Of a DNA stretch of 9,362 nt, positions 1-5,978 are shown piece after piece (position 1 is the stretch's first letter; the number at the start of each line of letters is the position of its first letter). The stretch is taken from assembly GCA_034437895.1 (NCBI GenBank), contig DAOTTO010000084.1, forward strand, positions 1-9,362. Reading direction: 5' to 3'. The position numbers and the translations under genes were made by a program. Source of the stretch: JANRLJ01 sp034437895. GTDB taxonomy: Bacteria; Chloroflexota; Anaerolineae; Aggregatilineales; Phototrophicaceae. The notes below the pieces were generated by a model. The model was not told the DNA's origin and made no database searches. It was given only the letters and a program-made list of their open reading frames with translations.

Positions 1-782
1 AAGATTTCCTTCTGCATGAAGTGCTTATATTCGCCCTTCGCTGCACTGACTGGATCCCACGCAATCGTATGGACATCGGCTTTTACAGGCGTACAATCCA
101 GCGTTTGGATGTCATAACTGGTTTGCATGACAGTGGCGATTTGATGGCTTTCCAGAAAAATCATCTGGCGGGTGTATTCGAGGATGGCGGGAATATCCGA
201 AGCGATAAAGTTTTCATTCTCGCCTAAGCCAATTGCTACACCGCCCGCATTACCGATCCGCACGACCACGATGCGATCAGGCTGCGCTTTGCTCATCACG
301 ACGATAGCGTGTGCGCCGCGCAGTTGTTTTACAGCCTGACGGGTGATGTCGGTGATGTCGCCACCGCTGCTGCCATAACGCTCGATGAGCTGGACGATGA
401 CTTCGGTATCGGTATCTGAATCAAACCGAATCCCTTCCGCCACGAGTTCTTCACGCAGTTCCAGATAATTTTCGACAATGCCGTTATGGACGACAACAAA
501 CTGTCCGTTCATGCTCAAGTGGGGGTGGGCGTTGCGCTCGGCGGGAACGCCATGTGTCGCCCAGCGGGTGTGACCGATGCCGATATTTCCATTAAGGGGA
601 TTATTGGCGACATTCTCGCGCAGATTAGCGAGTTTGCCGACGTTGCGCCGAATTGTAATCTGCTCATCGCGGATGACAGCGATTCCTGCCGAATCATAAC
701 CGCGATATTCTAAGCGTCCTAAGCCATCAAGGATGATGGGCGTGGCATTACGAAAACCAATATAACCGACGATTCCACACAT
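1..782 (-). CDS. glmS: Glutamine--fructose-6-phosphate aminotransferase (isomerizing), N-terminal part; 3' end outside window
   Basis: This is the first 260 codons of GlmS, the cytoplasmic enzyme that makes glucosamine-6-phosphate from fructose-6-phosphate and glutamine, the first step towards UDP-GlcNAc for cell-wall and glycan synthesis. The protein begins MCGIVGYIG, so Cys2 becomes the N-terminal nucleophile after Met removal. Family motifs follow: RLEYRGYDSAG near residues 23-33, GHTRWATHG at 70-78, HNGIVENY at 99-106 and SDTDTEVI at 122-129. The visible part is the class-II glutaminase domain plus the start of the linker, ending in EYKHFMQKEI just before the sugar-isomerase (SIS) domains. 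The full family length is about 600 residues, so over half lies beyond base 1. The ATG at 782 is preceded on the minus strand by GGAGGG (791-796) with an 8-base spacer, a near-ideal ribosome binding site. The frame shows no internal damage. The 459 bases to the next gene suggest its own promoter. Confidence 0.97.
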   Translation of the reverse strand, partial: MCGIVGYIGFRNATPIILDGLGRLEYRGYDSAGIAVIRDEQITIRRNVGKLANLRENVANNPLNGNIGIGHTRWATHGVPAERNAHPHLSMNGQFVVVHNGIVENYLELREELVAEGIRFDSDTDTEVIVQLIERYGSSGGDITDITRQAVKQLRGAHAIVVMSKAQPDRIVVVRIGNAGGVAIGLGENENFIASDIPAILEYTRQMIFLESHQIATVMQTSYDIQTLDCTPVKADVHTIAWDPVSAAKGEYKHFMQKEI

Positions 783-1241
783 GAAAGAGTCCCTCCGTTT
801 TGGGGTAAGTTCAAACTAAGCAGGGATTATCATGCAGCGCCAAACGCGACAGCCCCGCTCAAGCCGAAAATCGCCACATGCTTACCACCTGTCCCGAAAG
901 TTACCGCTCGGTTTTCGTGGGTCGCTTTTATTGTACGGAGGGGTTAGACAAAGGGTGGTGGACACACCCTGACGGCATCCGCTGATCTCTCGATAAAGGG
1001 CGAAACAAGTTCACCTTTACACTCACTTTGACATGAGCAACCGTCACCTCGTCAACCTGTTTGAGCAGTTAGCGATTAGCTTTTAGCGATAAGTTGAAGT
1101 ATTCACTTTTTGCTAAAAACTCTGCACCAACAACTGCTTACAGGCCCATGCGCTATCCAGTCCCCCGATTACGGCGCGAAACATTCTCCTTGATGATGAA
1201 GTCTTCTCGCATCATAAAGTCGGAAAGTGTGTTTGGCAAGT
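783..1241. other. Intergenic region between plsC-like gene and glmS; no gene seen
   Basis: About 460 bases without a convincing gene on either strand. It must hold the glmS leader and promoter (read on the minus strand) and probably the end of the plsC-like transcript. On the minus strand a GATAAT hexamer lies near 828-833, but I see no good -35 partner, so I do not call a promoter. A small stem (AGGGTG at 952-957, CACCCT at 965-970) is followed on the minus strand by TTTGTCT, a weak terminator candidate. At 1068-1090 the bases TTAGCGATTAGCTTTTAGCG form a short internally repeated motif resembling dispersed intergenic repeats. The 77-codon open frame at 1094-1327 (+) has no family resemblance and overlaps the end of the acyltransferase gene. 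Confidence 0.6.
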
Positions 1242-1973
1242 TTAGGATTTCACAAATTCTAAGGTGTTGGTCGTGGCTTTGCTTAAATCACTGTAGATTC
1301 CGCGCAAATTGGGGTCGGGCTGCGTGATGGCAAGCTGATACATGGCTTCTTGCGTCATCAACGCCAATTCATCGCGTGGGATACGTGATCGTCCGTCTAT
1401 CTTGAATTTGAAGGGTTTGCCAAACGCGACCCCGGCATACGCCCGTCGCAGACGTTTCCAACGCTGCTTAAAATCCGCCGCGCCATAGAGTGCTGTGGGG
1501 ACAATCACCGCGTCGGATTTGGTTGCCACATATGTGAGTCCGTCTTTGGGCTGTGCCAATCCTTCAGGATGGCGTGTGCCTTCGGGTGCGATCAAAATGA
1601 GCTGCCCACTTTTGACCAGTTCAATCGAATTGAGCAGCGCCGCCCGATCAACTTCGTCTCGATTGACGGTATATGCCCCCCACCACCAAACGAAAAAGCC
1701 CAAAATAGGCGATTGGGCATTTTCGATCTTGGTCATTGGAATCACGTAACGATGTGTAACTGCGCCAAGGCACACCGCTGGATCAATTGCCGAGATATGA
1801 CTCATCATCAGGATCGTGGGGCCAGCGGCGGGGATGTTTTCCAATCCCCTCGTTTCCACTTTACAGAGCAGCGTAAAACCGATATTACGAAGCAATCCGC
1901 GTAAAATCGCCCGCCGCCAGCCGAAACTTTCCTGTTTGACGACATACTCTTGAACAGAAGTGAGGGTACTCAT
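1242..1973 (-). CDS. 1-acyl-sn-glycerol-3-phosphate acyltransferase-like protein (PlsC/LPLAT family)
   Basis: A 243-residue member of the lysophospholipid acyltransferase family, which transfers an acyl chain to lysophosphatidic acid or a related acceptor at the inner face of the membrane. The catalytic HX4D motif is present as SHISAIDP (His59, Asp64). The second block reads GAYTVNRDEVD (99-109), with the conserved Arg105. The third block is APEGTRHPEG (129-138), matching the EGTR phosphate-binding motif. The fourth is IVPTAL (157-162). Length and order of blocks fit a single-domain PlsC. A weakly hydrophobic stretch at about 85-100 (ILGFFVWWWGAY) may touch the membrane. The gene starts 18 bases after the stop of the pseudouridine synthase, with AAAGGG (1988-1993) as a somewhat distant ribosome binding site, so the two are probably co-transcribed. 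The substrate cannot be told from sequence; glycerolipid acylation is likely but other acceptors are possible, so no gene symbol is given. Confidence 0.9.
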   Translation of the reverse strand: MSTLTSVQEYVVKQESFGWRRAILRGLLRNIGFTLLCKVETRGLENIPAAGPTILMMSHISAIDPAVCLGAVTHRYVIPMTKIENAQSPILGFFVWWWGAYTVNRDEVDRAALLNSIELVKSGQLILIAPEGTRHPEGLAQPKDGLTYVATKSDAVIVPTALYGAADFKQRWKRLRRAYAGVAFGKPFKFKIDGRSRIPRDELALMTQEAMYQLAITQPDPNLRGIYSDLSKATTNTLEFVKS

Positions 1974-1991
1974 GCGCGTTCTGCTTGCCCT

Positions 1992-2921
1992 TTAACCGCG
2001 TGTCCCGCGATTTCTGCCGCCCGGATTTCGATCACGCGGGTTAGGACGGCGGCGTTTGGATTTTGTTTTTGCCTTCGGTTTAGGCACGGCGCTCACAATA
2101 ACTCTAGGCTTGGCAGCGGTTGTAGTTGCGGTTGCGCTTGGACGTGGATGCCATCGTGTGGCGCGTAAGGCTTTTTTGCGCTTTTTAATGTTATCCAATT
2201 CCCATGCAACCGTTTGCATCGCTGTGACTTGTTCTGGCGTAAGCTGGAACCAATCGCCACGATCCATCGTGCCAATCCCAAGCTGTCCGATGTAGGTTCT
2301 GACCAAGCGCTTGACTGGATGTCCAAAGTGCGCGGCGACGCGCCGAATCTGGCGTTTTTTGCCCTCAGTCATCACAATACGTAAGGTCGTCACATCCGGC
2401 GCTGTATCCAACACTTTGATGAAGCACGGTGCCGTTTTGCCTTCTTCCAGGAAGATGCCGTTTTGCCATTCTTCTAATGCTTGGGCGCTAGGCCGACCAT
2501 ACACAGTCACTTTGTAGGTTTTGGTATGTTGATAACGCGGATGTGCTAAACGGTTCGCCATATCGCCGTCATTCGTCAGCACGACCAGCCCTTCGCTTTC
2601 AATATCGAGCCGCCCGACCATGAACAGATGCCCTTCGACAGGAATCATATCCCGCACAACAGGGCGATCATCTTTGTAATTGGTGCTGGTGCTGGAAAGC
2701 ACATTCGGCGGCTTATAATAGGCGTAATAGACCTTCTCGGCATCCATAAAGTTGAGTTTAACGTTATCGACCTCAATGATGTCACTGGTGGCATCAGCTT
2801 TATCACCTAAGGTGATGACCTGCCCATTAACGCGCACGCGACCCGCTTTGATGATTTCTTCACAGGCGCGGCGTGATCCATATTCTGCCTGCGCCAGAAT
2901 TTTTTGTACTCGTTCTTTCAC
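1992..2921 (-). CDS. 16S/23S rRNA pseudouridine synthase, RsuA/RluB/RluE/RluF family
   Basis: A 309-residue pseudouridine synthase that isomerises a specific uridine in ribosomal RNA. An N-terminal S4 RNA-binding domain covers residues 2-60 (ERVQKILAQAEYGSRRAC, then RVRVNGQVI). The catalytic domain carries GRLDIESEGL with catalytic Asp106, the TKTYKV strand and the EGKKRQIRRV motif near 187-196, all typical of the RsuA/RluB branch. After about residue 245 comes a long Lys/Arg/Pro/Thr-rich tail ending PGGRNRGTRG, probably disordered and RNA-binding. I chose the GTG at 2921 because AGAGG (2927-2931) sits 5 bases upstream and the protein then begins at the S4 domain. The ATG at 2954 has no ribosome binding site and overlaps a TATAAT box, so it is probably untranslated. 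The first gene of a likely operon with the plsC-like gene. Which uridine is modified (RluB-like 23S or RsuA-like 16S) cannot be decided. Confidence 0.92.
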   Translation of the reverse strand: MKERVQKILAQAEYGSRRACEEIIKAGRVRVNGQVITLGDKADATSDIIEVDNVKLNFMDAEKVYYAYYKPPNVLSSTSTNYKDDRPVVRDMIPVEGHLFMVGRLDIESEGLVVLTNDGDMANRLAHPRYQHTKTYKVTVYGRPSAQALEEWQNGIFLEEGKTAPCFIKVLDTAPDVTTLRIVMTEGKKRQIRRVAAHFGHPVKRLVRTYIGQLGIGTMDRGDWFQLTPEQVTAMQTVAWELDNIKKRKKALRATRWHPRPSATATTTAAKPRVIVSAVPKPKAKTKSKRRRPNPRDRNPGGRNRGTRG

Positions 2922-2952
2922 AATAGCCTCTAAAAATGATTTCTGAAGCAGC

Positions 2953-2958
2953 ATTATA
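2953..2958 (-). promoter_or_regulatory. Candidate -10 box (TATAAT) for the pseudouridine synthase operon
   Basis: On the minus strand a perfect TATAAT occupies 2958-2953, running into an in-frame ATG. A start site about seven bases downstream (near 2946) would give a leader of about 25 bases containing AGAGG and the GTG start at 2921, a coherent arrangement. There is no convincing -35 hexamer at 16-18 bases, and the surroundings are AT-rich, so a chance match is possible. Confidence 0.45.
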
Positions 2959-3028
2959 GCATTGAAATTATCTTATTTCTTTAAGTATCCCAATAACTGC
3001 TCATCATTTTCGATAAAAGTAGCCAATG

Positions 3029-3166
3029 GTGGTCATAAAATGCCTTGTGCAAAACAAAGGTCATTACGACACTATTTTTAACATAAAATTGTAAGAGAAA
3101 TCAACCGATTCTCTTGCAATTTTTGGGTGAATTAAACGGCCATTTTGTTTGCACATAAATGACCAC
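3029..3166. repeat. 138-base imperfect palindrome (nested inverted repeats), possible MITE-like element
   Basis: Three nested inverted repeats share roughly one centre. The outer arms are GTGGTCAT (3029-3036) and ATGACCAC (3159-3166), perfect over 8 bases. Inside them TGTGCAAA (3046-3053) pairs with TTTGCACA (3148-3155). The core is a 15-base-pair stem, 3085-3099 with 3109-3123, with one G-T wobble and a 9-base loop. No open reading frame of note lies inside. I see no clear target-site duplication; the only flanking match is AGCC at 3021-3024 and 3167-3170, which is weak and not symmetric about the arms. A non-autonomous mobile element, a folded transcript end or a repeat of the REP type are all possible. 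Confidence 0.55.
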
Positions 3167-3230
3167 AGCCGGTTGCTGAGTCCGGTGCTGTCGGTTTGTT
3201 CACCTGTGAAACCATTAAGAGGGATACCTG

Positions 3231-3269
3231 AAAAACAAAAACGGCCTCAGCGTATAAAACTAAGGCCGT
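3231..3269 (-). terminator. Strong rho-independent terminator after the AT-rich orphan gene
   Basis: Read on the minus strand, ACGGCCTTAG pairs with CTGAGGCCGT over 10 bases with a single T-G wobble and a 9-base loop (TTTTATACG), followed directly by TTTTGTTTTT. This is a textbook intrinsic terminator placed 54 bases after the stop codon at 3323. It also shields the pseudouridine synthase promoter from read-through. Confidence 0.88.
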
Positions 3270-3322
3270 GAACAATTCTAGGACAATACTCTATTGTTGG
3301 GTTGTGCGGAATTCTTGACGCA

Positions 3323-3901
3323 CTACACTATACTTTTCCTTGTCCATATCAAATAGCTTTCCTGATCATAGGCATCAACAAGAATATATCGTGTATTTCG
3401 AGCTAATTCTTCAATATCACTAGTTGTAATCGACTGCCTATTAGTAAGTCTTATTTTGTGCGAGGTTAAAATCCCTATACCTGGATATCTGGCTGCTCCT
3501 AGCATACGCATAATATATTGCAAGCTGCTATCTTGATTAAGTAAATAATACACCTCATTTGCATGAGTAATATATTCATTTTTAGTATTATCTAAACTCC
3601 AAAGAGTATCCATACTTGCAAGTGCTTCTTGAAAGATTACGTAATTTTCCTCATGATCTTTTATAAATTGAAAGACGAGGTTAGCAAGTTTCTCTTCTGC
3701 TTCTTTATTATGGAATATTCCGCCGTACTCAAACTGGAGGTATCTTTCAGTCTGCAAATTTTCTGGGAGATAGATGCTAATATTACCATTATCCAAATTC
3801 AATGTATTTAATAACATTTTGGCTAATTTGCCACCATATGATAATCGCTCTTTAATATAGGGTAATGCGTCATTCACGAAAAAATTTATTTCTTGGATCA
3901 T
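3323..3901 (-). CDS. Hypothetical protein, AT-rich orphan gene of 192 residues
   Basis: I do not recognise this protein. The ATG at 3901 is preceded by AAGGAG with a 6-base spacer, far better than the in-frame ATG at 3952, which has no such site; the protein then begins MIQEINFFVNDALPYIKERL. There is no signal peptide or membrane segment. The middle (about 68-125) is rich in Glu, Lys, Leu and Phe and probably helical; a basic stretch SHKIRLTNRQS sits near 148-158, and the end reads YLIWTRKSIV. Base composition is very unlike the neighbours: 15 of 60 bases are G or C at 3541-3600, against 35 of 60 at 2281-2340. That suggests recent acquisition. The gene has its own terminator and sits beside a palindromic element. 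Its start overlaps a stop codon (ATGA) belonging to a frame running in from the glycosyltransferase. A small cytoplasmic accessory protein, for example an immunity or defence-related protein, is conceivable, but nothing seen proves it. Confidence 0.8.
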   Translation of the reverse strand: MIQEINFFVNDALPYIKERLSYGGKLAKMLLNTLNLDNGNISIYLPENLQTERYLQFEYGGIFHNKEAEEKLANLVFQFIKDHEENYVIFQEALASMDTLWSLDNTKNEYITHANEVYYLLNQDSSLQYIMRMLGAARYPGIGILTSHKIRLTNRQSITTSDIEELARNTRYILVDAYDQESYLIWTRKSIV

Positions 3902-4005
3902 TTTATACTCCTTAATAGTGTAAGTACAGCAAATACTTGTAGTGACCCCCAAAGAATGCCGTTGTTGTCGTAAGTCAGATTACTCCAAGTTCCATCAATG
4001 ATCCG
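3898..4005 (-). other. 35-codon in-frame continuation of the glycosyltransferase frame, ending on the next gene's ATG
   Basis: After the glycosyltransferase TGA (4006-4008) the same frame stays open for 35 codons and ends in a TGA at 3898-3900 that overlaps the ATG of the orphan gene. The translation contains TWSNLTYDNNGILWG followed by a hydrophobic run QVFAVLTLL. The YDNNG element recalls RHS/YD-repeat proteins, but one short match is not proof. It has no start codon of its own with a ribosome binding site. It may be a gene remnant, a readthrough extension or simply chance; an open run of 35 codons is expected by chance roughly one time in five. Confidence 0.3.
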
Positions 4006-5571
4006 TCATAATTTTCGTGAGACACGAAAAGTCGCTCGTTTACCGAGCATCAGGGATGTTTGGGCATGGATCACGGGCAGCGCGACAAAGGCGGAGATCA
4101 TCACCGGCAGCATCACAAAACTCAACACCGTGAGCAACTGCTCGCGTATTCTTGGCGGATGGCTGCGGGGCGGACGTGCGCGAACATCCACCACCCAGAT
4201 AAAGATGCTCAAGATAAATGTGACTAAAAGGGCGGTTTGCATCAGAACGAAGGCGGGATTATGAAGCCCTTCTTTAAGAAATACGCCTGCTAAATCGGGA
4301 TGAAACACAAAGGGAAGCTGTCCCCCAACTGTGACGATCATCCACCCCGTACCAGAAAGCACAAGATCGTGGGCAACCCGTATGATTAACGTGAATGCTG
4401 GAATGAGAGGTGTCTTGTTTTGTTGGGCAATCTGACTCACGCTGTAGCCGATTTCTTTGCTGCCCCACGCATGACGTAAGGTTTGAAGGTAGCGATTCTG
4501 GAGGGTTTGGAAGAAAGTTTCGCCTGTGGTGGCATAAGCAAGAAAGGGCAGATAAATCGGTTCGACGCTTACTTTTGCTCGTTTAGCGAAAAAAGCCTTT
4601 ATCAGCATGTGCCATTCGTCAGCAATCACGTCGGTGTCCCAATAATCGCTCTCATGCAATAATCGTAAACTGAGCGAATAAGACGAGATTGGCATGGGTC
4701 GCCACCAGAATCCGCTGAGGTAAGCCAATTCAAAAGCGGCGGAATACGCATTAACAAGGCGCAGGAGCGGGTTGATCTGCCAGATATTGGCGTGATAGCG
4801 GATGGGCGCTTGCCAGAAGCGATTATGACGTGCCGGATCAGTTGTAAACAGCGTCGTAAGTGCGGAAAAATAGTCTTTGTGCCAAAGCGTATCCGCATCC
4901 ATCGTCGTAACGATCAGATGATTGATGTTGAATCCTTGATGGTCGACCAATTCTTTTTTAATCCACCGCGCCGCCCATGCCTGATTAGCAGATTTACACG
5001 GAATTTCACCGGGAAGCCCGGCAGGGTGCAGCGTGATATGAAATTGGGCAAAAGGGGCGGCATAGCGTTGCTGCAAATGTGCGGCTTTTTGCAGGGCATC
5101 TTTTTCCCCTGCTTCCATCGCCAAGACCACGATCATCTGTTTTGCCAGAGGCGAACATGCGAGATTTTGCAGGGTCTGTGCCAAAAGTGGCAGCGGCTCG
5201 TTGTAATTTGGGATGATGATAAGATGATAGATGTGTTCCCAAGCTAATGAGGGCGTATTGCGATCCGCTTGATACTTTTCTTGCCAATTGATCTGCTGCC
5301 AGCGGCGGATTTTTTGGCTGCCTTTGAGTGTTGCGAAAGTCGCCAGCAAGAAGCGCACCATCGAGTAGAATGCTAGGACAACCGCAATGGTGAATAAATC
5401 TCGTGGGAAGTAGGCCGCTCCCAAAATGCAAAAGCTGAAGGCCATCCATACGAGGCATCCCGGAAGGCGATTTAAGAATCGCTCACGAGCCGAAAATAAG
5501 GTCTTTTCCACATACTTTTTTTTCTCAACCTGGGTTGGAAAGCGCGATTTACGGCTTGATGGAGATGACAC
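4006..5571 (-). CDS. Membrane-associated family 2 glycosyltransferase
   Basis: A GT-A fold, family 2 glycosyltransferase bound to the inner membrane, likely adding sugars to a polysaccharide or lipid carrier. With residues counted from this start, two hydrophobic helices lie near 36-54 and 60-79. The catalytic domain starts with HLIIIPNYNEP (116-126). The metal-binding DxD appears as TTMDADT (Asp225, Asp227). DTDVIADEWHML (312-323) holds the acidic catalytic-base region, and NRYLQTLRHAWGS (359-371) resembles the Q/RxxRW motif of processive enzymes. C-terminal helices fall near 388-416, 440-460 and 481-502. The start is uncertain: the frame is open up to a TTG at 5862, but the upstream part contains dispersed-repeat sequence and unconvincing residues. 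GTG codons at 5571 and 5511 are the best candidates, neither with a clear ribosome binding site. It is transcribed divergently from the response regulator. Substrate unknown; cellulose-synthase-like activity is possible but unsupported. Confidence 0.85.
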   Translation of the reverse strand: MSSPSSRKSRFPTQVEKKKYVEKTLFSARERFLNRLPGCLVWMAFSFCILGAAYFPRDLFTIAVVLAFYSMVRFLLATFATLKGSQKIRRWQQINWQEKYQADRNTPSLAWEHIYHLIIIPNYNEPLPLLAQTLQNLACSPLAKQMIVVLAMEAGEKDALQKAAHLQQRYAAPFAQFHITLHPAGLPGEIPCKSANQAWAARWIKKELVDHQGFNINHLIVTTMDADTLWHKDYFSALTTLFTTDPARHNRFWQAPIRYHANIWQINPLLRLVNAYSAAFELAYLSGFWWRPMPISSYSLSLRLLHESDYWDTDVIADEWHMLIKAFFAKRAKVSVEPIYLPFLAYATTGETFFQTLQNRYLQTLRHAWGSKEIGYSVSQIAQQNKTPLIPAFTLIIRVAHDLVLSGTGWMIVTVGGQLPFVFHPDLAGVFLKEGLHNPAFVLMQTALLVTFILSIFIWVVDVRARPPRSHPPRIREQLLTVLSFVMLPVMISAFVALPVIHAQTSLMLGKRATFRVSRKL

Positions 5572-5653
5572 GTTATAAGCTAAACCTATTCTGTGTGTCT
5601 TGATAAGCGCCAAGCATAGCACAGGCAGGAGATGAAGTGTAGCGGTTGCGTAG

Positions 5654-5671
5654 GCTAAAGTGGGCTTTAGC
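5654..5671. repeat. Perfect 7-base-pair hairpin GCTAAAG/CTTTAGC
   Basis: GCTAAAG, loop TGGG, CTTTAGC. No T-run follows on either strand, so it is not a typical terminator. Short hairpins built on AGGCTAAAGCC-like cores are, from memory, common dispersed intergenic repeats in environmental genomes. Its presence supports a non-coding reading of the N-terminal extension of the glycosyltransferase frame. Confidence 0.5.
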
Positions 5672-5796
5672 GCGGTAGACAGGGTGATGATAAAATTGAA
5701 ATATTCATAGGACTTACGCAGTTGAACAAGTTTTGCGGTAAAAGTTGTTAGTTTATAGTACTTATGTAGAGTTGTGAAAGAAATTGAAAAATCATT

Positions 5797-5853
5797 GAAC
5801 CACAGAGGACACAGAGATTTAAGTTCAAAATCTTGGTGGGCTTGGCGGTTAAA
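5797..5853. repeat. Dispersed intergenic repeat of the GAACCACAGAGGACACAGAG type
   Basis: The plus strand reads GAACCACAGAGGACACAGAG at 5797-5816, then a variable AT-rich spacer and CTTGGCGGTTAA at 5841-5852. I recognise this pattern (minus strand CTCTGTGTCCTCTGTGGTTC ... ACCGCCAAG) as a widespread non-coding repeat in diverse bacterial genomes; that rests on memory, not a search. It lies within the upstream part of the open frame of the glycosyltransferase and argues that this part is not translated. Confidence 0.55.
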
Positions 5854-5978
5854 GAATTTCAAATTACTTTCGAGTGTCTACATCAGTAAGGATAAAAATT
5901 TCCCCGTAGACCCTGCTTTAACTAAAAACTAATCACTGTGAACTGCGTAACTTCTAATTCATTAGGAGTTTCTTGATT

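Larger units (their letters stand above)
5572..5978. other. Divergent intergenic region between glycosyltransferase and response regulator
   Basis: About 400 bases that must carry promoters for both flanking genes. I found no convincing -35/-10 pair in either direction. The region holds a perfect hairpin at 5654-5671 and a dispersed-type repeat at 5797-5853. The frame on the minus strand is open through to 5862, but its translation here lacks family features, so I treat it as non-coding leader. The stretch 5918-5945 (TTTAACTAAAAACTAATCAC) resembles the low-complexity spacer sequence seen near 1068-1090. Confidence 0.5.

Noticed and set aside
486..713. Open frames on both strands inside glmS
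   Set aside because: glmS motifs run unbroken through this stretch, so these are shadows.
783..960. glmS ribozyme/riboswitch upstream of glmS
   Set aside because: That element is known mainly from Firmicutes; I could not recognise its pseudoknot core in this leader. A covariance-model search would settle it.
1180..1225. TGATG/CATCA pairing after the acyltransferase stop as a terminator
   Set aside because: Only five base pairs, long loop, no T-run on the minus strand.
1569..1904. 111-codon open frame on the plus strand
   Set aside because: Antisense to the acyltransferase, which has all four family motifs.
3178..3240. Small inverted repeat GGTTTGTTCAC / GTGAAACC near the orphan-gene terminator
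   Set aside because: It needs a three-base bulge and has only a two-base loop; too weak next to the clear terminator at 3231-3269.
4792..5458. 150-residue open frames on both strands (4792-5247 plus, 5006-5458 minus)
   Set aside because: They overlap the well-supported glycosyltransferase catalytic domain and show no family signal.
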